From the NCBI RefSeq assembly GCF_028389875.1, contig NC_084687.1, positions 2,072,611 through 2,136,610 on the forward strand: a stretch of 64,000 bases of DNA. The letters run 5' to 3'. The notes under the pieces are model-generated. The model saw only the letters and a list, made by a program, of their open reading frames with translations, was not told the origin of the DNA and made no database searches. Both the position numbers and the translations under genes were made by a program. This stretch comes from Rhea pennata. Taxonomy: Eukaryota; Chordata; Aves; Rheiformes; Rheidae. Below are positions 53,603 to 64,000 of the stretch, in pieces; position 1 is the first letter of the stretch, and each line of letters opens with the position of its first letter.

Positions 53603-55351
53603 CTGTAAGAGAGAGGATTAGTGAGCTGAAGGATGACCTGGGATGCATCACGATGAGCTTGCCCTGCAAGCCACAAGGAGGAGGCTCCAGAAAGCTCTCC
53701 GCATGGCCATCCTGCACAGTTAATGCCATTTCTGGGCATATGTCCAAGTCTGGCTAGTTCTTACTGTAGCCAAAGCCACCAGCATCTCAGGAAATGCTCA
53801 AGACACTAGACCAAAAAGTGGGGACAGGACACTGTGGGAGGCCAGGGGTTCCTCTGAAGAAGGAAAAACTTGGGAAAAGCAGTCTGAAAATGCAAAACTT
53901 TGAGAAGGAACAGTGCAGCCCAGGCAGAGATGGCCCATGGGGCAAGGGATGGCCCATGAGCAAGGGATGGCTTTGCAGCATGGCTGCACATTGTGGGAGC
54001 ACGCTGAAAATCCTGGCCCTCTCTGAACTTCACAAAGGTGCAACCAGCCTGGGAAGAGGCATATTTGTGCCATCCCCATGGCCAGGCTGTGACTGCATCT
54101 GTTCAGACTTGCTGTGGCTTCTTTTGCTGTGGTCTGTGCAGCACTTTGCACATGTCTAACTGGTTTAGATGTGGGCTCATGTGGGGGCTGCCTAAACTTC
54201 TTTCCAAGGTGTATGCCCCTTGGAATTGCTTTTCATGCATCTGTCCAAGAACTTGACCCACAACTCCTGTGCTGTTTGGTTGTCCTAATGGTACAACACC
54301 TCCACCTTCCCAACAGAGAGCAGGAAACCCAGCCCCAATGAGATGGAGTCTCAGTTATCCTCACTGTTGAGAGCTGGGAAACCTGAAACAGCTGTGGCCA
54401 CCCCAGACCCAGGGCACAGAAGCACGGACCAGACTGCAAGGCAGACTGACTTTCCTCCATCCCTCCATCTCCTTGTGGAGAGTAGACAAGGCTGGTTGGG
54501 AGGGAGGCAGGAGCCATGCACAGAAGCATAGAGACACACAGGCCACCAGGTATGGACAGGTCCCCAAGCCCAAAAATGTCAGCAGCAGATCCCTCCCCAC
54601 CCCAGCAATAGTAGCTAATGAGGCAGGCCCTTGCTGGGACTTGTGGCCACAATGGGACAGATGAACCTAGAGCCCTGCCCAGTTCAAAGCCCCAAAGCCA
54701 CTCACTCTTGTTGGATGGTGGGGAGCCAGCAAGTAGGTGGTAGGAGACATTGTGAGGTGCAGAGAGGTTGCCCAGGTCCCGGAGGGCACGCAGGACTCTG
54801 TCTTGCTGCAGTGCCTGCAGAACTGCATCTGGGGCCAAGCCCCGAAGATCCACCTGCACAGGAGCCACAGGAAGCCAGTTCAGACCCCAGGGCCCAACAG
54901 ACGTGCCATGGGGCAAGGGTTGGGGGGGGGGGACACCAGGGGACACAGGGGAACCCCCGTCCTGCCCTCCTGGCTCCCAGACCAGGGCAGGCAATCCCAC
55001 AGAGGGGAGGGGGCAGAGCTGGGACTTGGGTATGATGTGGGGCAGGGGAGGGGGGCAGAGCTGGAGATTTGGGGATGGTACGGGGCAGGAGCAGGAATAC
55101 AGCTGGAGTCTGGGCGATGATGTGGGTGGTTGGTGCTGGGAGCCTGAGTAGTGCCAGGGGTTGGTACCCAGGTGGGGCTGGGAGCCTGAGCACAGGCTCC
55201 CACGGGCACAAGGATGCCCCAGCAGGACAGCACTGGCACGGAGACTCACCTCCAGGGGATCATTCAGGCTCTGCCCCCACCAGCTGCCCACAAGGAGGAG
55301 GAGGAAAGAGGCTGCAAGGGCTGTGATGAAGCGCTTCGGGGAGCATCGCAT
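52458..55351 (-). CDS. MGAT4E: MGAT4-family N-acetylglucosaminyltransferase (MGAT4E-like), three coding exons, 464 residues
   Basis: MGAT4 enzymes (GT54) add beta-1,4-GlcNAc to the alpha-1,3 mannose arm of N-glycans in the Golgi. Whether this member is active is unknown. Exons 55351-55250, 54853-54706 and 53602-52458 join in phase (0, then 1). The protein has a short cytosolic tail, a signal anchor (about residues 9-25, [17 protein letters not shown]), a stem with two sequons (NLS, NVS), and a catalytic domain with the family block [17 protein letters not shown] (about 180-195). It also has an acidic EDD (209-211, metal-binding in this family), [32 protein letters not shown], and a C-terminal lectin-like domain beginning [11 protein letters not shown]. 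It is shorter than MGAT4A (535 aa). The stem is short and lacks the long coiled coil. MGAT4E is my best guess among paralogues (D and C are alternatives); the family is certain, the letter is not. Confidence 0.85.
53603..54705 (-). other. MGAT4-family intron 2
   Basis: Contains a short tandem duplication at 53930-53972 (GATGGCCCATGGGGCAAGG / GATGGCCCATGAGCAAGG). No other element was recognised. Confidence 0.6.
54706..54853 (-). CDS. MGAT4E: MGAT4-family coding exon 2, stem region
   Basis: This 148-base exon, phase 0 to phase 1, has acceptor GGCTCCTGTGCAG and donor GTGAGT at 54705. It encodes [20 protein letters not shown] then [20 protein letters not shown], a leucine-rich stem ending in the Y-H-L motif that in paralogues precedes the catalytic domain. 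Confidence 0.85.
54915..55200. repeat. G-rich minisatellite in MGAT4-family intron 1
   Basis: After a run of ten G (54921-54930), degenerate units built on GGGCAGAGCTGG...GATG...GGGGCAGG repeat about every 45-55 bases (clear starts near 55009 and 55052, weaker near 55097 and 55145). Runs of three or more G on the plus strand are frequent, so G-quadruplex folding is possible. Confidence 0.65.
55250..55351 (-). CDS. MGAT4E: MGAT4-family coding exon 1, signal anchor
   Basis: The exon encodes [20 protein letters not shown] then [14 protein letters not shown] and ends at donor GTGAGT (55249) in phase 0. The start is chosen because basic residues precede a single hydrophobic span, as in other MGAT4 proteins. 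The exon probably extends upstream to an acceptor CTTCCTCCCGCAG near 55386, making bases above 55351 5' UTR. Confidence 0.8.
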
Positions 55352-55740
55352 AGCACTGGGCCAGGGCACTGGGGCCTGCGGGAGGAAGTGGCATGTCAGG
55401 GCACAGCATAGCCTGCAGAAAACCAGAGGGGACACCCGCAGTGCATCTGGTTGCACCCCCAGGGCTGGTCCCCCAGCCCAGAGCACCCAGGAGTGCACAC
55501 CCATGGGGGATCGGGAGGCCCCTGGACACCATTCCCCTTGGGCAGGCAGAATCTCCCCCCAGCGCTGGCCAGCAAAAATCAGCACCAGGCACAAAATCAG
55601 CCTCACCTGCCCAAACAGCCATGGTGCCTATGAGCATCAGCAGGGCAGCGGTGGCCACACTCTTCCCCAGCCCAGCCATGTCCCTTGCTTTGTAGGGCAG
55701 GAAAGCCATGGGGGGGTGGGGGGAGGAAATGGTGTCACCT
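55352..55740 (-). promoter_or_regulatory. probable 5' UTR / promoter-proximal region of the MGAT4-family gene
   Basis: A possible upstream exon ends at 55605 with CAG|GTGAGG and could splice to the acceptor near 55386. It carries an ATG with a signal-like stretch (MAGLGKSVATAALLMLIGTM), but splicing puts it out of frame with the enzyme, so it would act as a 5' UTR or upstream open frame. No TATA box is evident. Confidence 0.35.
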
Positions 55741-58700
55741 CCAAAGAACTGTCATTGCCCTTGGGATATCTTTCCTGTAGCAGAGGTGCGGCAGGAGGCT
55801 AAAAGACTCCTGTGTTAGCCTGGGGTTTTTCCATTACAGGTGTCCTGCAGACTGCCATAGGAGACTGGGTAATTGGAGAGCAAACAGGTACTTGGCCACG
55901 CAGGGCAGACGTGGCACGTGTATCCAAATTGCTTACAGCACTTTGGCTTGTTTGGGTCAAAGCCTCTTTGAATACAAACATGTGAAGAAAGAGTTCTCCC
56001 AGGCTGTTTAATAAAAAAAAGCTGAGAAAGCTTCCAGGCTTGTTTCATAGCCTCCCAATTACCTCCAGCAAAGCAGGGAAAGTAGAGGCTGGGGAGCTCA
56101 GATATTCCCCAGCAGCCTGTACCAGTGCCCTGGACAAAGGCCAGGCTTCAACTGGGACTTCTTAAACACATTACTGCATAAACTCCCCAGGGAACTTTAA
56201 GCCTAATTCAAAACACTGTCAGGAAAAAAAAATTGCCTTCAAAGCAGAAAACAAGCTGCTTCAGGCACCTAGTGACTCACCCAGCCCTGCTGCTGGGTAG
56301 TGGATGCTCCCAGTCCACCTGCATTCCTCCAAACACGAAGGGTAGGAGCAGCACCACCCGTTCCTGCATCTTCACCCCAGAGTATGCGTCAGACTCTTAC
56401 GATTTTAAGAAAAGCTTGTCCATTTGCCTGCCCAGAAGCCCTAGTGGGGTTATTAATATCCCAACCCAGAGTACCTGGCCCCAGCCCATGGCCTTACGAG
56501 CAGGCACAGGAAGGCCCATCTCTGCAGCCAGAGACATCCTTGTCACACTAACCTCATCCAGGTCACCACTCATTACTCCGATAAGCAATTAAAACACATA
56601 GAGCTACTCTCTGAGCCTGTCTGGTTTCCTGGGGTTTTATTATAGCTCACAGCTGTCTGAATTGGTGTCTGCAAAAGTTTCACCTTTTCCTGCGCTTTTG
56701 GGGGTGCTACCCAAGTGGAGTCTCTGGTGTCCACAAAGCGTTATGCTTCTGCAGCAGCCTCTGTCTGAGCATGGCACTGCGTCCCTCTCCTGCGCTCCCA
56801 TCCCTCAGGTCATGTCTTTGGGAGCTCATCCCCTGGGCAGACTCAGCTGACATCAGGCAAGGCTTCAGATTATTGGGCAAGCGAGGGAGACAAAAAGCAT
56901 GACCACATAAGCTTCACTTCCTCCAGAGACTGGTCTAAAAAGACTGAACGTATTTTCTCACCCAATTCAGTTCCCACCAGGATTTGGCTCAGCCATGGAG
57001 CTAGCAAAACCTGTCTAAACCAAGAGCTAATTCTCAGGAGCTTGAACACAGTAGATACCAAGGAAGGGAACATGAGTACCGCCACGCTGGCATAGTGCCT
57101 GGGACCAAGCTGAATTCTCTGATTACTTCAAAGCACTTGGGGTGGGAATGAGCTTTCGGAGGTGCTCGAAATCAAACCCAGGATCTCCTGAGGCCAGACC
57201 TCCATGTTCAAAGCATGTTGTTCAAGAGCAGCTCTGAGCACATCACTGCCTCGATGCTGAGGCCACAGAGTGAGCCGGGAATGGCGAGGCTTGGTGCATT
57301 GCCACTTGCTGGGTTTTCTCAGATTTATACTCTGTGCAAACGAGGATTTTTCTGGCTGATCAGAGGAGATTTGGCTGCCAGGGAGCTGGTGCTGGATGGA
57401 AAACAAGGTGCTGCTAAGCAACCCCCAGCTCCTCACAAGCAACATTTTTGTCAGTGGAACAGGAGCACTGGGGCAGAGGGGAGCCTGTAGGAAACGTGAC
57501 TCCCTCCGAAGCCTGCTGCTAACACAGCTTCTCACCATCGTGGTATTTCCCTGCTTTTTTAACAGAGAACAATATGTAACAGACACTGCCCAGTAACTGG
57601 CCCCCTAATCAGGCCTTTGTGCACCAAAGCCCTATTTACCATAAGCAATTTTGTCTCCATGGGAAAATGAAGTGGCCCAGCTAGATCAGCACAACTGGAG
57701 CAAGGCTGCAGCCTATCACGGACACGTCACCCTGGTCGCACGCCCACGATGCAGCACCAGACTCAGGTCCAGTCCGGTCGTGCTCGAGGCACCTCCACAG
57801 AGCATCCCCTTCTCCGTTTCTTCCTCTCGTATCTTTGGCTCACGCGTCCTTCCCTGCAACTTGGCGCTGCATGGGAAGTCCGATGGCTGTGCCATCACAG
57901 GGACATTTGGTGCATGGTTGGGAGCTGCTGGCTGCCGAGAACGGCTTGCCTGGAGCAAAACGCACTCCTCCACTTAGTTAGCAGACTCCCAGGCCACATG
58001 GGCTCAGGGACTGCAGCAGCAGGGACTCGGTTCCCCAACGGAGGGAAAGGAGAACAGGGAAATACATGCCCTTGCTTTCATTTCTCGTCACAAGCTTGAG
58101 CCTGACCTGTTTGGGATCACCCCTGCGCTGGGGACAGACCAAACCCTAGCAAAAAGGGATGGGCTGAAAATGTAATTTAACGTTGCTAAATATAATTTCA
58201 TGTTGCTAAATAAAAGCATCTGGACGTTTCCCAAACCCCAGAGGACTGATAGGAGCCCTGGAAACCCCAATCGCAGCCAGAAGGGATTTCTTGGATAATG
58301 AACCATTCCCCAGGGGCAACAGAGTCCATCCATCTAACGAAAACTACAGTCTCAGGGCTCAGCCCTTTGGTGCAGCCTGCCTGTACCCACCACGCAGCAC
58401 ACCCCGCAGATGTTTTGGGACACGTTGGTCCCAAAACAGCACAGCCATGACAGGACCACTGTGTTACAGCGGCTCATGCCCACTCTCCCCCACGAGCACC
58501 CTCCACCGTCCCAGCGTGGGCAGCCCTGGCTCCAGCAGCGCAGGCTCCGAGGCGCGCAGGGCAGGGAGCACCGCACTGCTGCCGTGCCAGGGGCGCTTTC
58601 CTCTTCCCAGGCACTTTGTTAAGAGAAGAGGAGCCAGTCTGAGCTCCGGGGAGGGGAGACAAGCTGGGGCACTCAAGCAGGCTCAGTTTTCCTGGAAAAG

Positions 58701-58900
58701 GTGACATTTATAGCATGCCTTCCCCCCAGTGCAGCGCTTGCTGCAAAGCTCCTGCAAGGGTTGCAAGGAAGGAACTGATGACTCCCTTGCGTGTACAGCA
58801 GGAGGTGGTTCCCGGGCACTTCCTCCAGGACGAGGGAGAAGTTGGGCCATTCGCACTGACAGCGGCGAAAGCATTTGTTGGGAGGGCAGAGCAACCGGGT
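55741..58900. other. GC-rich flank, no gene recognised
   Basis: Many overlapping open frames on both strands reflect base composition; none shows a domain I know or convincing splice phases. AATAAA occurs on the plus strand near 58208, without an upstream gene to serve. Confidence 0.5.
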
Positions 58901-58904
58901 CTCA

Positions 58905-59000
58905 TCTTCCCCACCATCAGCAATGCCCATCTGCACCGAGGGAAACTGAGGCACGGGAAAAGGCTGCGTGTTACCCAGTGGTGTCAGGGCTAAGTCTTCT
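58905..59000 (-). repeat. MIR-like SINE fragment
   Basis: CACCGAGGGAAACTGAGGCA then CGGGAAAAGGCTGCGTGTTACCC matches the reverse complement of the MIR 3' part well (complement of TGCCTCAGTTTCCC). Confidence 0.7.
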
Positions 59001-62000
59001 GAGCTGCAGGTTAGTGACCCTCACTACAAATTCCTCCTTCCTCCAAAGCTTCCTGAGCCAGTGGGGTCCGGGTGGGGGGATACAGTCACGGAGCAGCCTG
59101 GTACCAGGAACTGCTGCTTGCTCAAGCAGAGGAAATGGAAAAACCGAAGCAGCGCCATTCCCTGGCCACATATATCATGGCCACTCAGGACGGTGTTGGG
59201 TCCCGGTGTGGAGCAGGCTCATGCAGAGCCAGCCCAGCATCCTGCCTCGCTCTCCATGTGACTCCATGCTCAAAGGGTCATCCCACAGTTAGGAAGAAGT
59301 GAAAAAGCCACCTCTGTCCATCACAGGACACCGGGAGTCAAAGCTTTTTGGTTAATACAGCCGCTTCCCGTGGCCTTGCCTCGCAGAGAGGTGGAGGGGC
59401 CTCGATGGACAGCTTGATAAAGGGACACATGGGTCTGACTTTGGTCCCTGCAACTGGTGGCCTGGGGACATTTCATTTCTGGTAGCCCACCGCAGTGCCT
59501 TCATGCCCCTAGCAGGTCCTCGAGCATTCGCAGGCTCAAGGGCACCCCCTTCCCAAGCAGCGCCTTCCCACGCCGCTGAGCAAGACAGCACGCACCCAAG
59601 TGCCGCTCCAGACATGCCCACTGAGACAGCAGAGACTTACGTGGCACGTGGCGACCCGGTGCAGCTCGCTGGGGCTGGGCAGCCTCGGCATCTTACCAGG
59701 GTGCTCAGCCCCTGCGGCTTCCCGAGATCGACCGGGCTCCGGTTTCTCGCTTGGCAAGCCCCACCCCGAGCCCTCGCCTGCAGAGGAGGAGCGTCCACAG
59801 TCATCCTCTGTCCCACACCAGGAGAGCTTGCTAGGCCAGTCGGGCAAGGGGCAGCCAGGCCACCCCATGCATAGGACAAAAGGGCTGGCAGCCCCGAGCC
59901 CCCATCCTGCCGCCGGAGTTAGGGCAGTCTCAGCCTCCCTCTAACCTCCTGGCAGCATCCCCTCCCCACAATCCTCCCTCTGCCTCCTTCGTCAGGAGCC
60001 CCAGGGCATTTCTGGGCCCTCAGGCAGGAGAGTTCCTCCCTCCCCCCACCCCCAGGGCTCTTGCCTGGCCACCAGCACCCTGAACTCCCTTGCGGATCTG
60101 GTCCCTCACACTCCACTGAGATCAAAATGTACTGTACACCGAGACAGGGGATCCATAGCTGTTGCATCTTTTTTGCTGCCATTTTTGTTTCCAGCCCTGG
60201 CACTGAGCGAGCAGAAACGTCCATGCTTGTTGGGAGCCAAGATTGTAACGTTCCTGGAGTCCCCAGCAAGGGTACAAGCCTAGGAGAGCTCACTGGGCTG
60301 GGAACCCACCCTGCTGCTCCGACTAGAAGCTGACACTCCCCCAGCCCCAAACCGGGGCTGCACCAAGGATTTTCCCATATTCACCAGCTCCTCACTGCCA
60401 CTATTTGGGATCATAGCCCCAGCAGAGCCAACACGAACCCCTTCTGCTCCATAGCCAAACCGGCTCTGCGGGGCCCTTCCTGTGGCCCAGTTGGCTCCTA
60501 GGTCCTGCATCCTGCAGATCGTGCTTTTACCGCAGCAACACCGCAGCCGCCACTTCCCTCTTCCAGGCCCGCAGCTGCAAACAGAAAGGCGCGGGCTCAG
60601 CGGCTCCGTGCGGCCGTGATAAACCCTGCTTTGCCGCCCAGGTGGCCAGAACACCCCCAGCAAATTGCCTAATAAGCCACTGTGTATCAGCAAGAAACAA
60701 CAGCTGTAGCACGCCTGGCTCAAAGCTGCACACATCTCCAAATGACTCATCTCCTCCTGACCGGCAATTCACCTGAAGCATCTGATGAGAGGGACAGATC
60801 CTTCCCAGCCCCCAGCATCTGGCACTGGCCCTCCTCTCCCTTCCTGTGCTCCCATTTATCTACACGGAAATACATTCCCATTTTCCTCCTTTCCTGGCTG
60901 GCCCAGACCCATCCTACCTTTGATAGGGCCCCAACTTCTTTTTTTCTCCTTTGTCTGAAAATCAGCCTCAAAGTCTTCCAGGCGATGCAGACCGGGACCC
61001 CGGCACTGGCCCAGGCAATGTGCTCAGCAGTCACAGAGCACTTTCGGTTCAGGTTGAACTGAGGGTCTTAGACGCTGTCGCAAGGACAAAGGGAGGTGCA
61101 GAAAGACGAGACAGAGCAGGACGCAGGTGATATATTTACAGGCTCCTAGCTTCACAGGCTTTCTCTTTTCTGAGCTGTTTTATTTAAAATCCTTGAATTC
61201 TTCTAATCTGCTCTTCCTTTCATGGGTTCGTAGTCCCTCTGTCCCATCTGGTCATGGGAAGCTTGGTAGAGATCCCATTTCTGCCTCAGAGTAGGGACAA
61301 ACAAGCTTCCAGCATTTGCACCCAGGCAAAGGCTGGAAGACAGCAGGGCCAAGCAGCAACCGCACATGGGATAGGGTAAACCCAGAGGTGTGGCACAGAT
61401 TGGCCGTTGGATCGCACACGAAGGAAGTGGCGCTGGGCTTGGTGAGGAGAGGCTGGCACGTGAGGCCTACTGAAGCAACCAGTAGCAGCTGCAGGACACC
61501 CTGTGATCTTGATCCCAGCACAGGAAAGAGCTGGGGGTTGGTCCTTCCTGCCCATGCAGGAAGGAAAGGGAGGGGAGAAGGCAGAGACATGGTGCCTGTC
61601 ACAGCCCCGGCACTCGCACTTGCTGCTGGGGCACACGCACGTGCAAGGGTTGGGCGCCTTGGCACAACCTTGCTGTAGAAACGTACGACTGTAATGCAAG
61701 CATGGTACCACCATGGCACTGAGACAGAGCCACCAGAACCCCTTTCTTATTCCCAGATATCAAAGTGCACCTCTCCTCCTGCACATTTAGGAGGCAGCAG
61801 ACAGTAATTTTGGGAAGCAGCCATGAATCTGCTTCTCGGAGCACTGCAGCCTGGGGAAGCAGGTCAGCTCCTCCTGACTGAGCACCCCAACTCCATACCA
61901 CAGCAGATGCGAACTAGGGGGCTTAGCCTTGCCAGCCAGGCAGAGTCTCTGCTGGGACTCCCAGCCCAGCAAGAAGCAGCCTGAGCATGCGTGTTGCTGG

Positions 62001-63313
62001 CTGACGCCACAAGGAAGCTCCCACCGCAAAACTGGGAGAGGCAGAGATGGGGCCAAACTGGCTGTACCCCAGCAGCCACGCTGGGATGAGTCCAGACAAG
62101 GCTTTGTTTCAGGGGTTTTCAGCTTGCAGCCTGCAGATGTTAGGGGCCCTTGGTTATGGGGTGGGGAAGGGAGGAGCAAATGCCAAGCTGCTGGCAGGAG
62201 ATCTTTTGCTCCTTTTTCACTGCCTCAGAAAAGGCTGTGCCGCACCACTTGCTGCTAATACCATCCCGCTGGGCTGCAGAGACACCAGAGGGAAGAAAAA
62301 GCAGGACCTGAAAAAAGCTTGGTAGAGCCCTTTTGGAAGATCCCAAGGGGTAATGACCTCAGGAATGATTTGGCCCTCTCCTGACCAAGTCAATGAACCC
62401 TGTGGAACCAAGAGAGGATGTCAGTACCAGGATGCAGCCCTTGGTGGCCCTTATCACGTGGGACACAGCCCTCATCCACCTGCAGAGATTCTGGGTCCTC
62501 TTGCCCTCCCAGCGCATCCCACAAACCAAACCGTAGCCTTAGTCGATCCTGCCCTCGGCAAGGAAACCTAAATGCTGCATTGGATGCCAGGAAAAGATCC
62601 CTCCACCAGCTCCCCACCCCTGCAAAGGCTATGGTACAGCCAGGTCCCCAGTGTTGGGAGCCACTTCCAAACCTCCCTCTGCCCTGAGGCCCCTGTCTCT
62701 CTTGCTTTTTGCTCACCACATTTATTTTTCTGCCTGGGAAAGAGAGAAATCTGGAAATACACAGGAGTGGCTTAAAAGGAGCCAAAATGTTTGTTTTCCT
62801 TAGAACAAACTCAGAGTGAAACAGGGCTCCCCCTTCCCCCAGATGCAAGGGCTGTTTGGAGGAGTGGATGTGTGGGAGTAGAGATAGGTGCACACACACA
62901 GATATAGGTGCACGTGCACACAGATGTGTGTACAGATATGCACGTGCCAGGGGTCCAAGGAGAACTGCTCCCTACAGGTCAGACTGGAGGTGTGCACCAA
63001 GCATGGAAGAAGTCCTGGGGATGGGCAGGGGTACCTGCCACTCTCCCTGAAACATCTAGCTGTCACTCTGCCCTGGCACAACTCCGTTTTGACACCTGAA
63101 CCCTGCCAAGAAGCAGTGCTCGGTGAGGACGGGACAGTGGCCAAGTCTCCCCCTCAACAGGAGATACCAGAGAGCAGAGCTAGATTAGGTTACGCCTGGC
63201 CCCATCTCTTCCATTATTCACAAACCTGAGCTGGACAAAGCACAGATAAAACAGGGCCCCACGGACCAGGGAGAAGACCAGGACTGAGGAAACCTCATTA
63301 TTGCTCTGTGCCT

Positions 63314-63315
<2 letters not shown>
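59001..63315. other. GC-rich intergenic DNA, no gene recognised
   Basis: Composition-driven open frames only. A CA/TG-rich cryptic repeat of alternating purine and pyrimidine lies at 62889-62947. Confidence 0.5.
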
Positions 63316-63346
<31 letters not shown>

Positions 63347-63363
63347 TTTGTTTTTTTTTTTTT
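63316..63363. repeat. 48-base T-rich homopolymer
   Basis: Forty-six T with only two G interruptions (63346, 63350). It could be the A-tail of a minus-strand insertion whose body is not recognisable, or a simple expansion. Confidence 0.95.
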
Positions 63364-64000
63364 CCACATCACCCAGTACACTGGCCCCTTTGGGCCATAC
63401 TCCACTAGAATAGCACTACATAACCACTGAGGACTTGTTGCTGTGAGTTCAGTGATACCTAATGACATTGCAAAGACGTTTAATATTTACCTTTTGCCCT
63501 AGGGCACCTTCCCTTTCTGCAGGCACGTTAGAAGCTTCTACCACATGACATGCAGACAGAAAATCTTTTTAACCACAGCCCTTACACACAGCCCCAGCAG
63601 TCACACACCATCCTTCCTCTCCTGCACTCCAGCAGGAATGACCTTCATTATCAGAGTTAAGACAGACCGCTCATATCTTTACTTTGACTAGCTGGTTTCA
63701 AAACAACTTATCTGTCAGCTTCAATGTGTATGTTCAGCAGCCATGAAAAGGGAAATAGCAAGGCAGTTTTCCCAGATACAGTTTTCCCAGGTTGTTCAAC
63801 GTTAACCTCACAGAACAAGTATCTAATGTAAATGCAAGCTTGGGACAGATGTCCTTGGTGGTGATTTACATAGTGGTAAAGGCACATACAAGACAAACTC
63901 CTGGCAGGCAGCTACACAGGACACAGTGACAATGGAGCGTTTGTGGATTAGATTCAAACTCAGAAGGCAAAACTCCCCCTCTCTCCAGTCACCCTCTACT
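63364..64000. other. right-edge intergenic DNA, nothing recognised
   Basis: Non-coding, with no repeat family that I can name. Confidence 0.45.

Noticed and set aside
54233-55606. 457-codon minus-strand frame covering MGAT4-family exons 1 and 2 and their introns
   Set aside because: Most of it is low-complexity translation of the intron-1 minisatellite. The splice sites at 55249, 54854 and 54705 give a family-like protein instead.
55260-55709. 149-codon minus-strand frame starting with a signal-like peptide, upstream of the MGAT4-family start
   Set aside because: Splicing from its GTGAGG donor to the acceptor near 55386 puts it out of frame with the enzyme, and unspliced it has no domain. 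It was treated as possible 5' UTR.
56200-63300. Search for ASCL5, CACNA1S or KIF21B exons expected near TMEM9 from mammalian gene order
   Set aside because: No bHLH signature, channel segment or kinesin motif is found in any frame. The local gene order evidently differs, or these genes lie outside the window.

Overview
The window is vertebrate nuclear DNA. It has intron-split genes with GT/AG splice sites, a CpG-island promoter, and an interspersed-repeat load dominated by CR1-type LINEs with scattered old MIR-like SINE pieces. There are no Alu, B1 or L1 elements. CR1 dominance points to a sauropsid: a bird, crocodilian or turtle. The roughly 31 kb gene-poor interval and the several MIR-like fragments would suit a crocodilian or turtle as well as a bird, and I cannot settle the species.

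Left part (1-10157): the 5' half of IGFN1 on the minus strand, a muscle Z-disc protein of the Ig/fibronectin type. Nine exons can be chained with every splice phase agreeing. They run from a start codon at 10116 down to 398, after which the gene leaves the window, and encode about 315 residues: two I-set Ig domains separated by a basic/helical linker. A 5'-truncated CR1 copy sits in the large second intron.

Middle (10158-41060): about 31 kb between genes with no gene I can support. It holds six CR1-derived stretches, MIR-like fragments, simple repeats, and a block near 17.1-17.45 kb that looks like a candidate regulatory element.

Right-centre (41060-52460): a CpG island followed by TMEM9 on the plus strand (five coding exons, 192 residues), divergent from IGFN1 as I recall the arrangement in mammals. 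Tail-to-tail with TMEM9 lies an MGAT4-family N-acetylglucosaminyltransferase gene on the minus strand (three coding exons, 464 residues, most like the little-known MGAT4E). Its coding sequence looks intact.

Right end (55.8-64 kb): GC-rich non-coding sequence with a MIR-like fragment and a 48-base T-rich homopolymer. No gene is recognised there.

The genes do not form a pathway. One is a sarcomere protein, one a lysosomal/endosomal membrane protein, and one a Golgi glycosyltransferase. No bacterial-type system, CRISPR array or new mobile system is visible.
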